A DNA stretch of 64,000 nucleotides from Roseiarcus sp963741845 (GTDB lineage Bacteria > Pseudomonadota > Alphaproteobacteria > Rhizobiales > Beijerinckiaceae): the NCBI GenBank assembly GCA_963741845.1, contig CAVUJV010000016.1, forward strand, positions 62,001-126,000, in the 5' to 3' direction. Under the pieces are notes generated by a model. It worked only from the letters and a program-made list of their open reading frames with translations. It did no database searches and had not been told where the DNA came from. The position numbers and the translations under genes were made by a program. How positions within the stretch are numbered: position 1 is the first letter of the stretch; the number at the start of each line of letters is the position of its first letter. Below, piece after piece: positions 35,030-45,719 of the stretch.

Positions 35030-35566
35030 CTACGCGCTTCCATTCACGACCGAGCCGCGTCTGGCTTCGGCCTCGATGTCTTCGATAACGCCTCCCGCCG
35101 CTACGAATCGGTCGGCCAGTATTCCCCACCTTATCGTCTGAATGCCGGACCGTATGACGGTGGCGGGATTGCCCGCGACGATCGAGTTCGGCGGCACATC
35201 TTTCGTGACGACGGCCCCGCTCCCGACGATGCAATGATCGCCGATCCTTACGCCGGGCATGACGATCGCCTGCGCGCCGATGAAGCACATCTTTCCGATA
35301 TAAGTGTCGCGGTGGGTCACCCGCGTCATGTCGTGCGAAAAGATGATCGCGTCAAAGGCGACATAAGTGCTGTCGCCGATATGGATCCCGCGGGGATTGG
35401 TGAAATCGATGCGGGCGCGGAGGGAGATCCGAACGTCCTTGCCGAGATCCATTCCCAATACCCGGCGATAAAACCAAAGCTGCGCCTCGATGACATAGCC
35501 CCGGATCGCCATCACGATGCGGCGGGGAAGACCGTAAAGAGCGCGTCGATTTCGTCCTGAAGCCAT
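35030..35566 (-). CDS. WcaF/LbH-type hexapeptide acetyltransferase
   Basis: 178 aa with left-handed parallel beta-helix repeats: ARIDFTNPRGIHIGDSTYVAF, DTYIGKMCFIGAQAIVMPGV, RIGDHCIVGSGAVVTKDVPPNSIVAGNPA. The catalytic-type His in IFSHDM is present. Members acetylate sugars for exopolysaccharide or lipopolysaccharide. Start uncertain (ATG 35566 or 35512). The 257-base gap upstream (35567-35823) is AT-rich near 35735-35800 and shows no gene. Confidence 0.82.
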   Translation of the reverse strand: MASGRNRRALYGLPRRIVMAIRGYVIEAQLWFYRRVLGMDLGKDVRISLRARIDFTNPRGIHIGDSTYVAFDAIIFSHDMTRVTHRDTYIGKMCFIGAQAIVMPGVRIGDHCIVGSGAVVTKDVPPNSIVAGNPATVIRSGIQTIRWGILADRFVAAGGVIEDIEAEARRGSVVNGSA

Positions 35567-35823
35567 CGTGATGTCCGTGAGATTCCAATAAAGCGCTCCT
35601 GGCGGCGTCTCGCATGGAACTTAATCCTCATTCCGCTCCGGGAAATCGCCGGGCGGCGGCGCCGAGTTGCGTCAGCCCGTGAAGTCAAATCCAAGTTCTT
35701 CCCGAGCGATACTCCTCATCAGGCATGGCGGGAACCTAATTTAGACCTTTTGCGGAATCAACAATCCGCGGATCAATTGATAATTCCCCTTCGATTGGGC
35801 CGATTCGGCCCGCCCCAGCGGTT

Positions 35824-36546
35824 TCATGGCCCGCCCATCTTCCGGGCCGCGTCGCTTCGAAGAAGCGGAAGGACGAAGGACACGTCTCCACCTCGGGCGT
35901 AGCCAAAAGTTCCCTCATGGGCCTTCAGGATGGCCTGCGCGAGAAGTCGCGTCAAAACGAATGGGCTTTGCGCTTGTTGAGGACTGGACGCCACGATCGT
36001 CACCCGGATTGCCTGTCCGATCCGTTCCGTAACGACCGTCGGTCCATCGCTTACGATGCCCTCCACCGGCCCCGAGGCCGCGCGCAGGAGCGCGCCGATG
36101 GCGACCTCCATCTGGGCGGCGTCCGCGAGCACCATATCCGCCTCAGCCTCCAGACGGAGGTTGATCTCGACTTTCGTTGACGCGGTGAATTCCGCGGAAG
36201 CCCGGCGGAGGAGCGCGTGCAGGCTTTGCTCTGTCCGGTTCGGCTCTCCTGGCGCCAGCGACGCGCGCATGCGGCGCACCGCCTCCGTCGCGCGCGCGAT
36301 CTGGCCCGAAGCCTTCTCGAGCGCCTCGGCAATGGCCGGAGGCCCAGGCTGCTGCTTGCGGGCCGCCTGACGCGCGACGGCGAGATAGTTCGAGGCGGCG
36401 GCCAGCGGCTGGTTCAGATCATGCGCCAGCGTCCGCGCGATGTCGGCGAGCGAAGCAAGGATCGTCTCGGGATCCAGATCAATCTGGTCGTCGTGGCTGG
36501 GAGACGGCGAGGCGGGGCGCGCGGCCTTGTGGCGGGCATTCTTCAT
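35824..36546 (-). CDS. Soluble histidine-kinase-like protein with degenerate ATPase domain
   Basis: 240 aa. The HisKA H-box RTLAHDLNQPLAAASNYL is intact and close to the FixL/DctB type. The ATPase part looks eroded: the N-box position reads ADAAQMEVAIGALLRAA without the usual Asn, no DXGXG G1 box is seen, and the C-terminal piece LLAQAILKAHEGTFGYARGGDVSFVLPL keeps only the end of the fold. No sensor domain or membrane helix. It may serve as a phosphotransfer or decoy protein. 63 bases downstream on the plus map is the end of the glycogen operon; no response regulator is nearby. Confidence 0.75.
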   Translation of the reverse strand: MKNARHKAARPASPSPSHDDQIDLDPETILASLADIARTLAHDLNQPLAAASNYLAVARQAARKQQPGPPAIAEALEKASGQIARATEAVRRMRASLAPGEPNRTEQSLHALLRRASAEFTASTKVEINLRLEAEADMVLADAAQMEVAIGALLRAASGPVEGIVSDGPTVVTERIGQAIRVTIVASSPQQAQSPFVLTRLLAQAILKAHEGTFGYARGGDVSFVLPLLRSDAARKMGGP

Positions 36547-36609
36547 CGTCGGGCGAGGGACTCATTTTTCCGCCTCGGCTCAATCGCGTTGCCTCTGGAG
36601 GCCGTCGAA

Positions 36610-39600
36610 CTACCGCCGCATTTTCGCAAGCGCGGCCAGGATCGCACGGGCGCGTCGCGACGCGAAGGCGGCGGAGATGTCGGGGCCGACCTTGAGCCTC
36701 CAGTTCGCGCGCTCGCGGTCTGTCCCCGGCAGGTTTGTCGCGATCGTCTCGCCGACCAGATCGTCATATTGGGCGCTCGCGAGAAGGGAGCCCGAATCGC
36801 CGATCAGCGCATGTACAGCCGCCGCCGTCGCATCGTCGAGCCTGGCGTCTTCATCCGGCGCGAAGGGGATGAGCCCGGCGGCAAGCAGGGCGTCGATGAG
36901 GCCCCTGATCTCCTCGCGGCGTGAGGCAATCGCCTCGCCGGCGCGCGAGAGACTTGAGAGTCCGAGCGCCAGCCTTTCGCCGATGTCGGCGCCCTCCCGC
37001 CAGCCGGCGAGCGTGGGGAGGTCGTGAGTCGCGACGCAGGCGACCGACAGAGCCGGATAATCCGCCGGCGGCAGGACCTCTGCGCCGCGCCGCTCGAACC
37101 ACAGCACGCGCATGCCGAGAATGTTCGCGCGCGCGAGCCGGCTGCGAAAACCCTCGGCGACCGTGCCGAGATCCTCGCCGATCACCATGCACTTGGCCTT
37201 GTGGCTCTCGAGCGCGATATGGCCGATGAGATCGTCCAGCGGATAGGAGAGATAGGCGCCGTCGGCGGGCTTCGCGCCGCTCGGAATGAGGAACAGCCTC
37301 TGCAGGCCCATCGCATGGTCGATGCGCAGCATCCCCGCGTGGCGCATATTGGCGGCATAGAGCGCGCTCAGGGTTCGCCAGCCATTGCGCGCGCCGGCGA
37401 GCGGATCGGGGGCGGGAAGATTCCAGTTCTGCCCTAGCGTGGAGAACGGATCGGGCGGCGATCCGACATCGACGCCTTGCGTGAGTTGGCTGGCCCGCTC
37501 CCAGGCCTCGGCCCCGTCGGGCGCTGCGCCGACTGCAAGGTCGCGGTAGAAACCGATATCCAGGCCCTTCGCGCGGGCGCGTTCGGCCGCGCGCGCGAGC
37601 TGCCGGTCGGCCAGCCACTGGCAGAACAGCGCGAAGTCGAAGGCGTTTGAATTTTCGCCGACGGCCGCGTCGACGGCGCTCGTCTCTCCGTCGCGAAGCG
37701 CCTGCGGCCAGGCGCGCCAGGCCGGACCCGCCTCGGTATGAGCGATCGCCTGGAAGGCTGCGAAACGCCGCAGCGATGGGCCGCCGGCTTCGACGAAGCG
37801 CCGGAAATCCTCGAACAGCGGCGCCTTTGGGCTGGCGAAGCCGGGCCGCGGAGAAGGCCGCGTGAAGCGCGCCGAGGGCTGTGCGCTTGACGCTCCAGAC
37901 GGCGCGGTAATCGACGATCCTGGTTGCGGAAACAGCCGCGATCGCCGGCGCCAGAGAGGCGAGCGTCTCATCGGCGGCGGCGTCGCGCGGCAGTTCGGGG
38001 TCGAGCACGTCGATCAGGATCGGATCGAGAAAGCGCCGATCGGATGGATGGTAGGGGCTCGCCCGCTCGCGGTCGTGCGGAAAGAGCATGTGCATCGGGC
38101 TCACGCCGAAATAGGCCGCGCCCGCGCCGCCAGCGGCTTCGCCCGCGGAAGCAAGCGTTGAGAAGTCGCCGATGCCCTGATCGCCCGCGCGCCGCATCGC
38201 ATAGAGCTGCGCCGAGACGCCGAAGCGTTTGCGCATTGCCGCCTCCGGCTCGTAGGCGCGAGACGGCGCGACAGTCAGCGAGGAACTCGACACCGTCGAA
38301 GATCAGCCGGTGCCGGCCGATCGGCAGGGCGGGCAGCGGAACTTCGCGGACCGTGACCTCCCGTCCGTCGGCGAGCGGCGTCGTCACGCCGTCCCCCGGC
38401 GGCACGCGCCATTCGAAGCTCCGGCCGTCCTCGCATTCGATGCGCGCCTCGCAGCCCTGCGGCGCGTCGCGAAGCGGCGCGACGAGCGGCTCGTCGGACC
38501 GCAACACGAGCGACAAGGGCGCGCGGCGCCGCTGCGTCTCGTCGATGATCTGCGTCAGGCTTTCGCGCGCCCGCGCTTCGCTGCCGGCGTCGAGGCCGAG
38601 AGCCGCGAGCAGCACGATTTTGGTCTCAGGCGAGACGATGGTGCGCTTGCCGGAGACGTCCCACCATTCCGCCGCAACGCCGACGGCCGTCGAAAGCGCG
38701 TCGATGGTCTCGGCGGTCGGCGGACCGGAGCGGGGGCCCGCCGGCGCCGCGCTTTCGCCGAACACGAGGCAGGAGCGGGCGGGGAGGCGCTGCCGGTCCG
38801 CGATGGCGAGCGGCCGCTCGGGCGCGTCCGGATCGGCCGTGTCGACGAGCGAGCGCCAGGCCATGCCCTCGCGCGGCTCGGGCAGGATAAGCTCGGCGTC
38901 GTCGCGGGATCGATTCATGGCGATAGCGACGCGATCGACGCCATCCCCGGCAGGCGCCGCGAATACGGCGGACAGCACCGCGCCTGCCGCGTCGTTCCAT
39001 GAGTTGGGCGAAAGCGGTCCCTCGGCGTCGCGCCACTCGACATCGGCGAGGCCCGTGGCATCGAAAGGGCCGCCGGTCAGAAAGGCGTCGCGCGACAGGG
39101 CAGGGCGCGTGCGCCGGACTTCGCAGAGGCGGCGGGTGAAGGCGATAAGCGAAGCGTCCGCCTCGCTCCATCGGATCGCTGTCGTCTCGTTGTCCTGCGC
39201 ATAGGCGTTGTTGTTGCCCCCCTGGCTGAAGCCGAGCTCCGCGCCCATGGACAGCATCGGCGTCCCGCGCGAGGTCATGAGCAGCGTGAGGAGGTTCCGC
39301 TGGTCGCGCGCGCGCGCTTCGAGGATTGCGGGATCATCGATCGGACCCTCGACGCCGTGATTCCAGGAATAGTTGGAGTTGGTTCCGTCGCGATTGTCCT
39401 CGCCGTTCGCCTCGTTGTGCTTGCGGTCGTAAGCGACGAGGTCGGCCAGCGTGAACCCATCGTGCGCGACGACGAAATTCACGCCCTTCGACGGCGCAGG
39501 CGCCTGCCCGAAAATGTCGCGCGAGCCCGCGATCCGCGTCGCGATCTCGCCGCGCATGCCAGCGTCGCCGCGCCAGAATTTTCGCGCCGCGTCGCGGTAA

Positions 39601-40743
39601 TGGTCGTTCCATTCGGCGACGTCATGCGGAAAGCGGCCGAGCTGATAGCCGCCCCAGCCGACGTCCCACGGCTCGGCGATGAGGCGCGTCTCGCGCAGGA
39701 TCGGGTCCTCGGCCAGCATCCGGAAAAAGGGCGCGTTCGGATCGAAGCCATGATCGGTGCGGCCGAGGGTCGTCCCGAGATCGAAGCGAAAACCGTCGAA
39801 GCCGCCGTGGACGACCCAGCGCCTCATGGCGCCGACCGCCATCTCCCATACGAGCGGCCGATCCATTGCGAGCGTGTTTCCGCAGCCGGTGTCGTTGACA
39901 TAAAGCGCCGGGTTGTTGGGATCGAGGCGGAAGAAGGCCTGGTTGTCGAGACCGCGGAACGAGAGCGTCGCGCCGAGTTCGTCGCTCTCCCCATTGTGGT
40001 TGAAGACGACGTCGAGGATCGCCTCCATGCCCGCGGCGTGAAGCGCGTCCGTCGCGGCCCGCACTTCCGCCCAGCCTCCGGGGGCAAGGCGCGGATCGGG
40101 CGAGCCGAACACAACCGGATTGTAGCCCCAGGCGTTGGCGAGGCCGAGCGCGGGCAGGTGCCGCTCGTCCACGAAAGGGTCGGCCGGCATGATCTCGACC
40201 GCCGTCACGCCGAGCGCCGCGAGATGGGCGATGGAAGCAGGATGGGCGAGCCCGGCGAAGGTTCCCCGCGCGGCCTCCGGCACAGCGACATTCAGCCGCG
40301 AGAAGCCGCGCAGGTTGAGCTCGTAGATGAGGAGCGCGTCCGTTCCCACGCGTTTGCGCCCCGGTTCGCCCTCGGGCGGGGCGCCCGCGATCGCCTTCGG
40401 CGCATGCGGTCCGCTGTCCTCGCCGAAAGCGAACATCGAAGGGTGCAGACGGAAGGGGCGGTCGAAAGCCCAGGCGTAGGGGTCGGCGAGCAGCTTGGAG
40501 GCGTCGAAACGCAGCCCGCGAGACGGGATCGTATGGCCCTTCGACGCGAAATCCGTAGCGCGCGCCCTGTCCGAATCGGGGCGCGCGGCCGCGAAACACG
40601 CCATCCGCCTCGCGCGGCATGTCCGCCCGGAAGGCCTCGTTCTCGCCGTCGTAGACGCAGAGCCAAACGCGTCCGGCGTTGGGCAAGTCCAAGGCCGCCT
40701 CGAGACCATGCGGAGAGACGGAGACGCCGAGGCCATCCGTCAT
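36610..40743 (-). pseudogene. glgX-malQ: Fused glycogen debranching enzyme GlgX / 4-alpha-glucanotransferase MalQ, three frameshifts
   Basis: The ATG at 40743 overlaps the glgA stop (ATGA). GlgX part: N-terminal DLPNAGRVWLCVYDGE, GYNPVVFGSPD, FDGFRFDLGTTLGR, LIAEPWDVG, FVVAHDGFTLADLV. It passes without a stop into the MalQ N-terminal domain (ALSTAVGVAAEWWDVSGK), then RKRFGVSAQLYAMR, MLRIDHAMGLQRLF, VIGEDLGTVAEGF and THDLPTLAGW. The reading frame moves at about 40517, 38290 and 37845; each shift is mended by adding one CG. 1378 codons in total. GlgX trims branches left by GlgP; MalQ rearranges maltodextrins. A single bifunctional protein is the likely product if the shifts are errors. Confidence 0.85.
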
Positions 40744-42191
40744 CCGGCCGCCCTGGCGATCGCGCGATAGAGGCTCGCGTATCGCTTCGCGGGCAGGCGC
40801 CAGGAGACGTCGGCGCGCATCCCGTTGAGCCGCATCTGAAGCATGATCGCCGGATCGCGATAGAGTTCGAGCGCCCTGCCGATGGCCGCAGAGAGCGCTT
40901 CCGTTGAGGGTGGCGAGAATTGCACGCCGGTTGCCACGCCCGCCGAGACCGCCGCATCGTTGGCGTCGATCACCGTGTCGGCGAGGCCGCCGACGCGGGC
41001 GACGAGCGGCGCGGCGCCGTAGCGGAGGGCGCAAAGCTGGGTGAGGCCGCAGGGCTCGAAGCGCGAGGGCACCGCGATGAAGTCCGACCCGGCCTGAAAG
41101 AGATGGGCGAGCGGCTCGTCATAGCCGATGACGCAACCGACCGCGCCGCCGCTTCGCGCAGCGGCGTCCGCGAAGCCTTGTTCGAGGCCATGGTCGCCGG
41201 AGCCGAGCAGCGCGAGTTGACCGCCTTCCGCGACAAGCCCCGGCAGGCACGCCAGGAGCAGGTCCAGCCCCTTCTGGGAGGACAGGCGCGACACGACCCC
41301 GAACACCGGCCGATCCGGGTCAGGCGTGAGGCCGAGGCGGTTCTGCAGCGCCGTCTTGTTGGCCGCGCGGCCTTCGATGCGTTCAACGCTGTAGCGCTGG
41401 GCGAGGGCAGGGTCGGTCGCAGGATTCCAGACGTCCTCGTCGATCCCGTTGCGGATGCCATGCAGGGCGGAGGCGCGCGAGCGGAGCAGTCCGTCGAGCG
41501 CCATGCCGAATTCGGGCGTCATGATCTCGGCGGCGTAAGTCGGCGACACCGTGGTGATCGCGTCCGAAAGCCGGATCCCCGCCTTAAGGTAGCCGACGCC
41601 GCCAAAATACTCGACGCCGTCGATCGAGAGCGCGCTGTCCGGAAGGCCGAGGGCGGGAAACAAAGCCATCGGATAATGGCCCTGGAAGGCCAGGTTGTGG
41701 ATCGTGATCATCGTTCCCGGCCTCGGCCGGCCGGCGAAATGCAGATAGGCCGAGACGAGTGCAGCCTGCCAGTCGTGGGCGTGCACGACTTCGGGCGCGA
41801 AACCCGGAATCACGCCGAAGCCGATGTCGGCTCCGACGCGCGCCAGCGCCGCAAAGCGGATCGCGTTGTCGGGCCAGTCGCGCCCGTCGGGCCCGAGATA
41901 CGGGTTGCCGGGCCGGTTGAAGAGATGGGGCGCATCGAGCACCAGAAGGTCGAGACCCGCGGCCTGTCCCGCGAGCACCCGGGCCGGCGCGCCGAAGAGG
42001 TCGGCGTATTCGTGCGCCACATCCCCGCTGGCGAGCTTCGCCATGACGGCGGGATAGCCGGGAAGGAGCGTCCGCGTTTCCACGCCCTCGCGCGCCAGCG
42101 CGCCCGGAAGCGCGCCGGCCACGTCCGCAAGCCCGCCCGTCTTGACGAGAGGAAAGACTTCGGCGGCGACGGAGAGCGCTTTCAGCGTCAT
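40740..42191 (-). CDS. glgA: Glycogen synthase
   Basis: Adds glucose from ADP-glucose to the growing alpha-1,4 chain (GT5). 483 aa. N-terminal KTGGLADVAGALPGAL is the ADP-glucose-binding KxGGL motif. Also visible: VHAHDWQAALVSAYLHF, GIDEDVWNPATDPAL, VSRLSSQKGLDLLL, and RFEPCGLTQLCALRYG. Starts 10 bases after glgC and overlaps glgX, within glgP-B-C-A-X/malQ. Confidence 0.96.
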   Translation of the reverse strand: MTLKALSVAAEVFPLVKTGGLADVAGALPGALAREGVETRTLLPGYPAVMAKLASGDVAHEYADLFGAPARVLAGQAAGLDLLVLDAPHLFNRPGNPYLGPDGRDWPDNAIRFAALARVGADIGFGVIPGFAPEVVHAHDWQAALVSAYLHFAGRPRPGTMITIHNLAFQGHYPMALFPALGLPDSALSIDGVEYFGGVGYLKAGIRLSDAITTVSPTYAAEIMTPEFGMALDGLLRSRASALHGIRNGIDEDVWNPATDPALAQRYSVERIEGRAANKTALQNRLGLTPDPDRPVFGVVSRLSSQKGLDLLLACLPGLVAEGGQLALLGSGDHGLEQGFADAAARSGGAVGCVIGYDEPLAHLFQAGSDFIAVPSRFEPCGLTQLCALRYGAAPLVARVGGLADTVIDANDAAVSAGVATGVQFSPPSTEALSAAIGRALELYRDPAIMLQMRLNGMRADVSWRLPAKRYASLYRAIARAAG

Positions 42192-42201
42192 TACAGGAGG
42201 C

Positions 42202-43485
42202 TCACTGCGTGAGCTTCTCGATCATCGGTCCGGTTATCAGCGTGACGCCGCTCTCGGTGCGGCGGAAGCGCTTGGCGTCGAGATCCGGATCCTCGCCGAC
42301 GACGAGCCCGTCGGGAATGCGAACCTCGCTGTCAACCACCACTTTGCTCAGACGCACGTGTCGCCCGATGCGCGCGTAGGGAAGGATGACGGCTTCGTGA
42401 ATCGCGGAGTAGGAATGGACATGGACGCCGCTGAAGACGAGCGACCGGCTGATCGCAGCGCCTGAAATGATGCTGCCGCCCGCGAGCAGCGAAGAGACCG
42501 CGACGCCCCGCCGCCCGTCGAGGTCATGCACGAATTTCGCCGGGGGCGTGATTTCGCCATAGGTCCAGATCGGCCAGCTCCGATCGTAAAGATCGAGATC
42601 GGGCACGACGTCGGTAAGGTCGATGTTGGCGGCCCAATAGGCGTCTACCGTGCCGACGTCTCGCCAATAATGCTTCGACTCCTCCGTCGAGGTGACGCAG
42701 GAATCCGAAAAATGATGGGCGACGGCTTTGCCGTTCTTCACGAGATAGGGGATGATGTCCTTGCCGAAGTCGTGGCTCGAATTCGTGTCCGGGGCGTCGC
42801 GCTTGAGGAGCTCGATCAGGAACGACGTCGCAAAGACATAGATGCCCATGCTGCAGAGCGCGACATCGGGCTTTCCCGGCATATGCGGCGGCTTCTTGGG
42901 CTTCTCCAGGAACTCGATGATCCGGTTGTCCTCGTCGACATGCATGACGCCGAAGCCTTTGGCTTCCTCGAGCGAGGCTTCGAGGCAGCCCACGGTCACG
43001 TCGGCGCCGGACTCGACGTGCTGCTGGAGCATCTTTTCGTAGTCCATCTTGTAGACGTGATCGCCGGCCAGCACGATCATGAAATGCGGGCCGTAGCTCT
43101 CGATGATGTCGATGTTCTGGTACACCGCGTCCGCAGTCCCGAGATACCACATCGTCTCCGAGACGCGCTGGGACGCTGGCAGGATGTCGAAGCTCTCGTT
43201 TCGCTCGGGCCGGAGGAAGTTCCAGCCGCGTTGCAGGTGCCGGATGAGGCTGTGCGCCTTGTATTGCGTGGCGACCGCCATGCGGCGAACGCCCGAGTTC
43301 AGCGCGTTCGAGAGCGCGAAGTCGATGATGCGCGACTTCCCGCCAAAGTAGACGGCGGGCTTGGCTCGCCGGTCCGTGAGCTCCAGAAGCCGACTCCCGC
43401 GGCCTCCCGCGAGCACATAAGCCATGGTGTGACGCGCATAGGGCGGCGAGACCCCCACTTCTCTCGTGGTCTTGACCCTGGGCAT
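42202..43485 (-). CDS. glgC: Glucose-1-phosphate adenylyltransferase
   Basis: Makes ADP-glucose, the committed step of glycogen synthesis. 427 aa. Pyrophosphorylase motif VLAGGRGSRLLELTDRRAKP, the sugar-binding FGGKSRIIDFALSNALNSG, FVLAGDHVYKMDY and a C-terminal beta-helix (ISGAAISRSLVFSGVHVHSY). Allosteric control by glycolytic intermediates is expected from the family. Starts 13 bases after glgB. Confidence 0.97.
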   Translation of the reverse strand: MPRVKTTREVGVSPPYARHTMAYVLAGGRGSRLLELTDRRAKPAVYFGGKSRIIDFALSNALNSGVRRMAVATQYKAHSLIRHLQRGWNFLRPERNESFDILPASQRVSETMWYLGTADAVYQNIDIIESYGPHFMIVLAGDHVYKMDYEKMLQQHVESGADVTVGCLEASLEEAKGFGVMHVDEDNRIIEFLEKPKKPPHMPGKPDVALCSMGIYVFATSFLIELLKRDAPDTNSSHDFGKDIIPYLVKNGKAVAHHFSDSCVTSTEESKHYWRDVGTVDAYWAANIDLTDVVPDLDLYDRSWPIWTYGEITPPAKFVHDLDGRRGVAVSSLLAGGSIISGAAISRSLVFSGVHVHSYSAIHEAVILPYARIGRHVRLSKVVVDSEVRIPDGLVVGEDPDLDAKRFRRTESGVTLITGPMIEKLTQ

Positions 43486-43498
43486 GGCAATCTCCTGG

Positions 43499-45697
43499 TC
43501 AGCTTTCCGGCGGATTGAAGACGAGAAAGAGCGTCGCGAGCGGCGGCAGGGTCAGCGTCGCCGAGGCGGGATAGCCGTGTGAGGATCGGGCCTCGGCTGT
43601 GACGCCGCCGAGATTGCCCATGTTCGAACCCCCATAGGCCGCTGCGTCGCTGTTGAGCGCTTCGCGCCAATGGCCGGTGTAGGGCAGGCCGATCCGATAA
43701 TTGTAGCGTGGCTCGGGCGTGAAGTTGCAGACGACGGCGACCGGCGGGTCGCCCGGTCCGCCGCTGCGAAGGAAAGCGAGCACCGATTGTGCGTCGTCAA
43801 TCACGACGATCCAGCGGAAGCCTTCCGGCTCGCAGTCGCGCGCATAGAGCGCGGGCGTCGCGCGATAGAGCCGGTTGAGATCGCGCACCAGCGCCTGCGC
43901 GCCCTGATGCGGCCAGAAGTCGAGGAGCCACCAGGGCAGCGATTCCTTCGAGTTCCATTCGCTGGTCTGTCCGAACTCCTGTCCCATGAACAGGAGCTTC
44001 TTGCCGGGATGGCCCCACATGAAGCCAAAGTAGGCGCGCAGATTTGCGAAGCGCTGCCATTCGTCCCCCGGCATCTTGCCGACGAGCGAGCCTTTCCCGT
44101 GCACGACCTCGTCGTGCGAGATCGGCAGCACGAAATTCTCGCTGAAGGCGTAGAGGAGCCCAAAGGTCAGACGATCGTGGCTCCAGCGGCGGTAGATCGG
44201 GTCATGCGAGATATAATCGAGCGTATCGTGCATCCACCCCATGTTCCATTTGAAGCCGAAACCGAGGCCGTCCATGTCGGTCGGACGGGAGACGCCCGGA
44301 AAGGCGGTCGATTCCTCGGCGATCGTGACGGCGCCGGGAAAGAGCCCATAGACCAGCTCGTTGGCCCGACGCAGGAAGGCGATCGCTTCCCGGTTCTCCT
44401 TGCTTCCGTCAGGGTTGGGCAGCCATTCGCCCTCGCGGCGCGAATAGTCGAGGTAGAGCATCGAGGCGACGGCATCGACGCGCAGCCCGTCGATGTGGAA
44501 GCGGTCGATCCAGTAGAGCGCATTGCAATAGAGGAAGTTCGCGACCTCGATCCGGCCGAAATTGTAGATGGCGGTGTTCCAGTCCGGATGAAATCCCTTG
44601 CGCGGGTCCGCATGCTCGTAAAGGGCCGTGCCGTCGAAATGGGCAAGCCCATGCGCGTCTGTCGGGAAGTGGGCCGGCGCCCAGTCAAGGATCACGCCGA
44701 GTCCCGCGGCGTGGGCGCGGTCGACGAATCGCGCGAAGGCGGCGGGGTCTCCAAAGCGTCGCGTCGGCGCGAACAGGCCGATCGGCTGGTAGCCCCAGGA
44801 TTCGTCGAGAGGGTGCTCGCTGATCGGCAGAAGCTCGATATGGGTGTATCCGAGCCCGGCGACATAGGGCACAAGCTGGTCGGCCAGTTCGTCGTAGGTG
44901 AGAAACGCGCCGTCCGCATGTCGCCGCCAGGAGCCGAGGTGGCACTCGTAGATCGACATGGGCTTGCGGCGCGCCTCGCCCTCCCGGCGCCGGCGCATAT
45001 AGTCTTCGTCGGTCCAACGGAAGTCGGCGCTGTCGGCGACTACGGAAGCCGTCGACGGACGCAACTCGCCCTCGAAGCCGAAAGGATCCGCCTTTAACGG
45101 CAGAAGCCTCCCGTCGGGGCCGGCCAGCTCGTATTTGTAGATGGTTCCGACGCCGATATGGGGTACGAAAATCTCCCATAAGCCGCTGTCGAAGCGCTTT
45201 CGCATCTGGCACCGGCGACCGTCCCATTTGTTGAAGTCGCCGACGACCGAGACCCGTTCGGCGTTCGGCGCCCAAACGGCGAAGAGCACGCCGTCCACCC
45301 CCTCGTGCTCGGTTAGCTGCGCTCCGAGACGGCGATAGAGCTGGCGGTGCGAGCCTTCGCGCACAAGGTAGTCGTCGATCGGCCCAAGCGCGGGGCCGAA
45401 GGCGTAGGCGTCGATATAGGAGGATGTCCCATAGGTCGTTTCCACTTCCAGACGATAGGCAGGACGGGACTTCGCTGAAGGGATCAGGGCTTCGAAAAAA
45501 TCGTCCTTGCGGCGGGGCAGATCGGCGAGAAGCTCGCCGTTCCGGGTGAGCGCGCGCACGCCGATCGCTTCGGGCGCAAAGGCGCGAATGACCCAGCCCT
45601 TGGGCGTCTCGTGTGGGCCCAGAACCGCGAACGGATCTCCACAGCGGGCCGACTGGATCGCGTCCACGTCGGCGTCCCGCGCTCTCCAAGCCTCCAT
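43499..45697 (-). CDS. glgB: 1,4-alpha-glucan branching enzyme
   Basis: Makes alpha-1,6 branches (GH13). 732 aa with an N-terminal CBM48-type domain (GVLFAVWAPNAERVSVVGDFN). Catalytic motifs: VILDWAPAHFP, the nucleophile Asp in GLRVDAVASMLYLDYSR, the Glu in TIAEESTAFPGVS, and LPISHDEVVHGKGSL. Starts 22 bases after glgP. Confidence 0.97.
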   Translation of the reverse strand: MEAWRARDADVDAIQSARCGDPFAVLGPHETPKGWVIRAFAPEAIGVRALTRNGELLADLPRRKDDFFEALIPSAKSRPAYRLEVETTYGTSSYIDAYAFGPALGPIDDYLVREGSHRQLYRRLGAQLTEHEGVDGVLFAVWAPNAERVSVVGDFNKWDGRRCQMRKRFDSGLWEIFVPHIGVGTIYKYELAGPDGRLLPLKADPFGFEGELRPSTASVVADSADFRWTDEDYMRRRREGEARRKPMSIYECHLGSWRRHADGAFLTYDELADQLVPYVAGLGYTHIELLPISEHPLDESWGYQPIGLFAPTRRFGDPAAFARFVDRAHAAGLGVILDWAPAHFPTDAHGLAHFDGTALYEHADPRKGFHPDWNTAIYNFGRIEVANFLYCNALYWIDRFHIDGLRVDAVASMLYLDYSRREGEWLPNPDGSKENREAIAFLRRANELVYGLFPGAVTIAEESTAFPGVSRPTDMDGLGFGFKWNMGWMHDTLDYISHDPIYRRWSHDRLTFGLLYAFSENFVLPISHDEVVHGKGSLVGKMPGDEWQRFANLRAYFGFMWGHPGKKLLFMGQEFGQTSEWNSKESLPWWLLDFWPHQGAQALVRDLNRLYRATPALYARDCEPEGFRWIVVIDDAQSVLAFLRSGGPGDPPVAVVCNFTPEPRYNYRIGLPYTGHWREALNSDAAAYGGSNMGNLGGVTAEARSSHGYPASATLTLPPLATLFLVFNPPES

Positions 45698-45719
45698 CCG
45701 CTTCCTCCCTGGCGCCCTG

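Noticed and set aside
35772..35781. ATCAATTGAT palindrome upstream of the acetyltransferase gene
   Set aside because: A single 10-bp palindrome in AT-rich DNA is expected by chance; no second site or spacing pattern.
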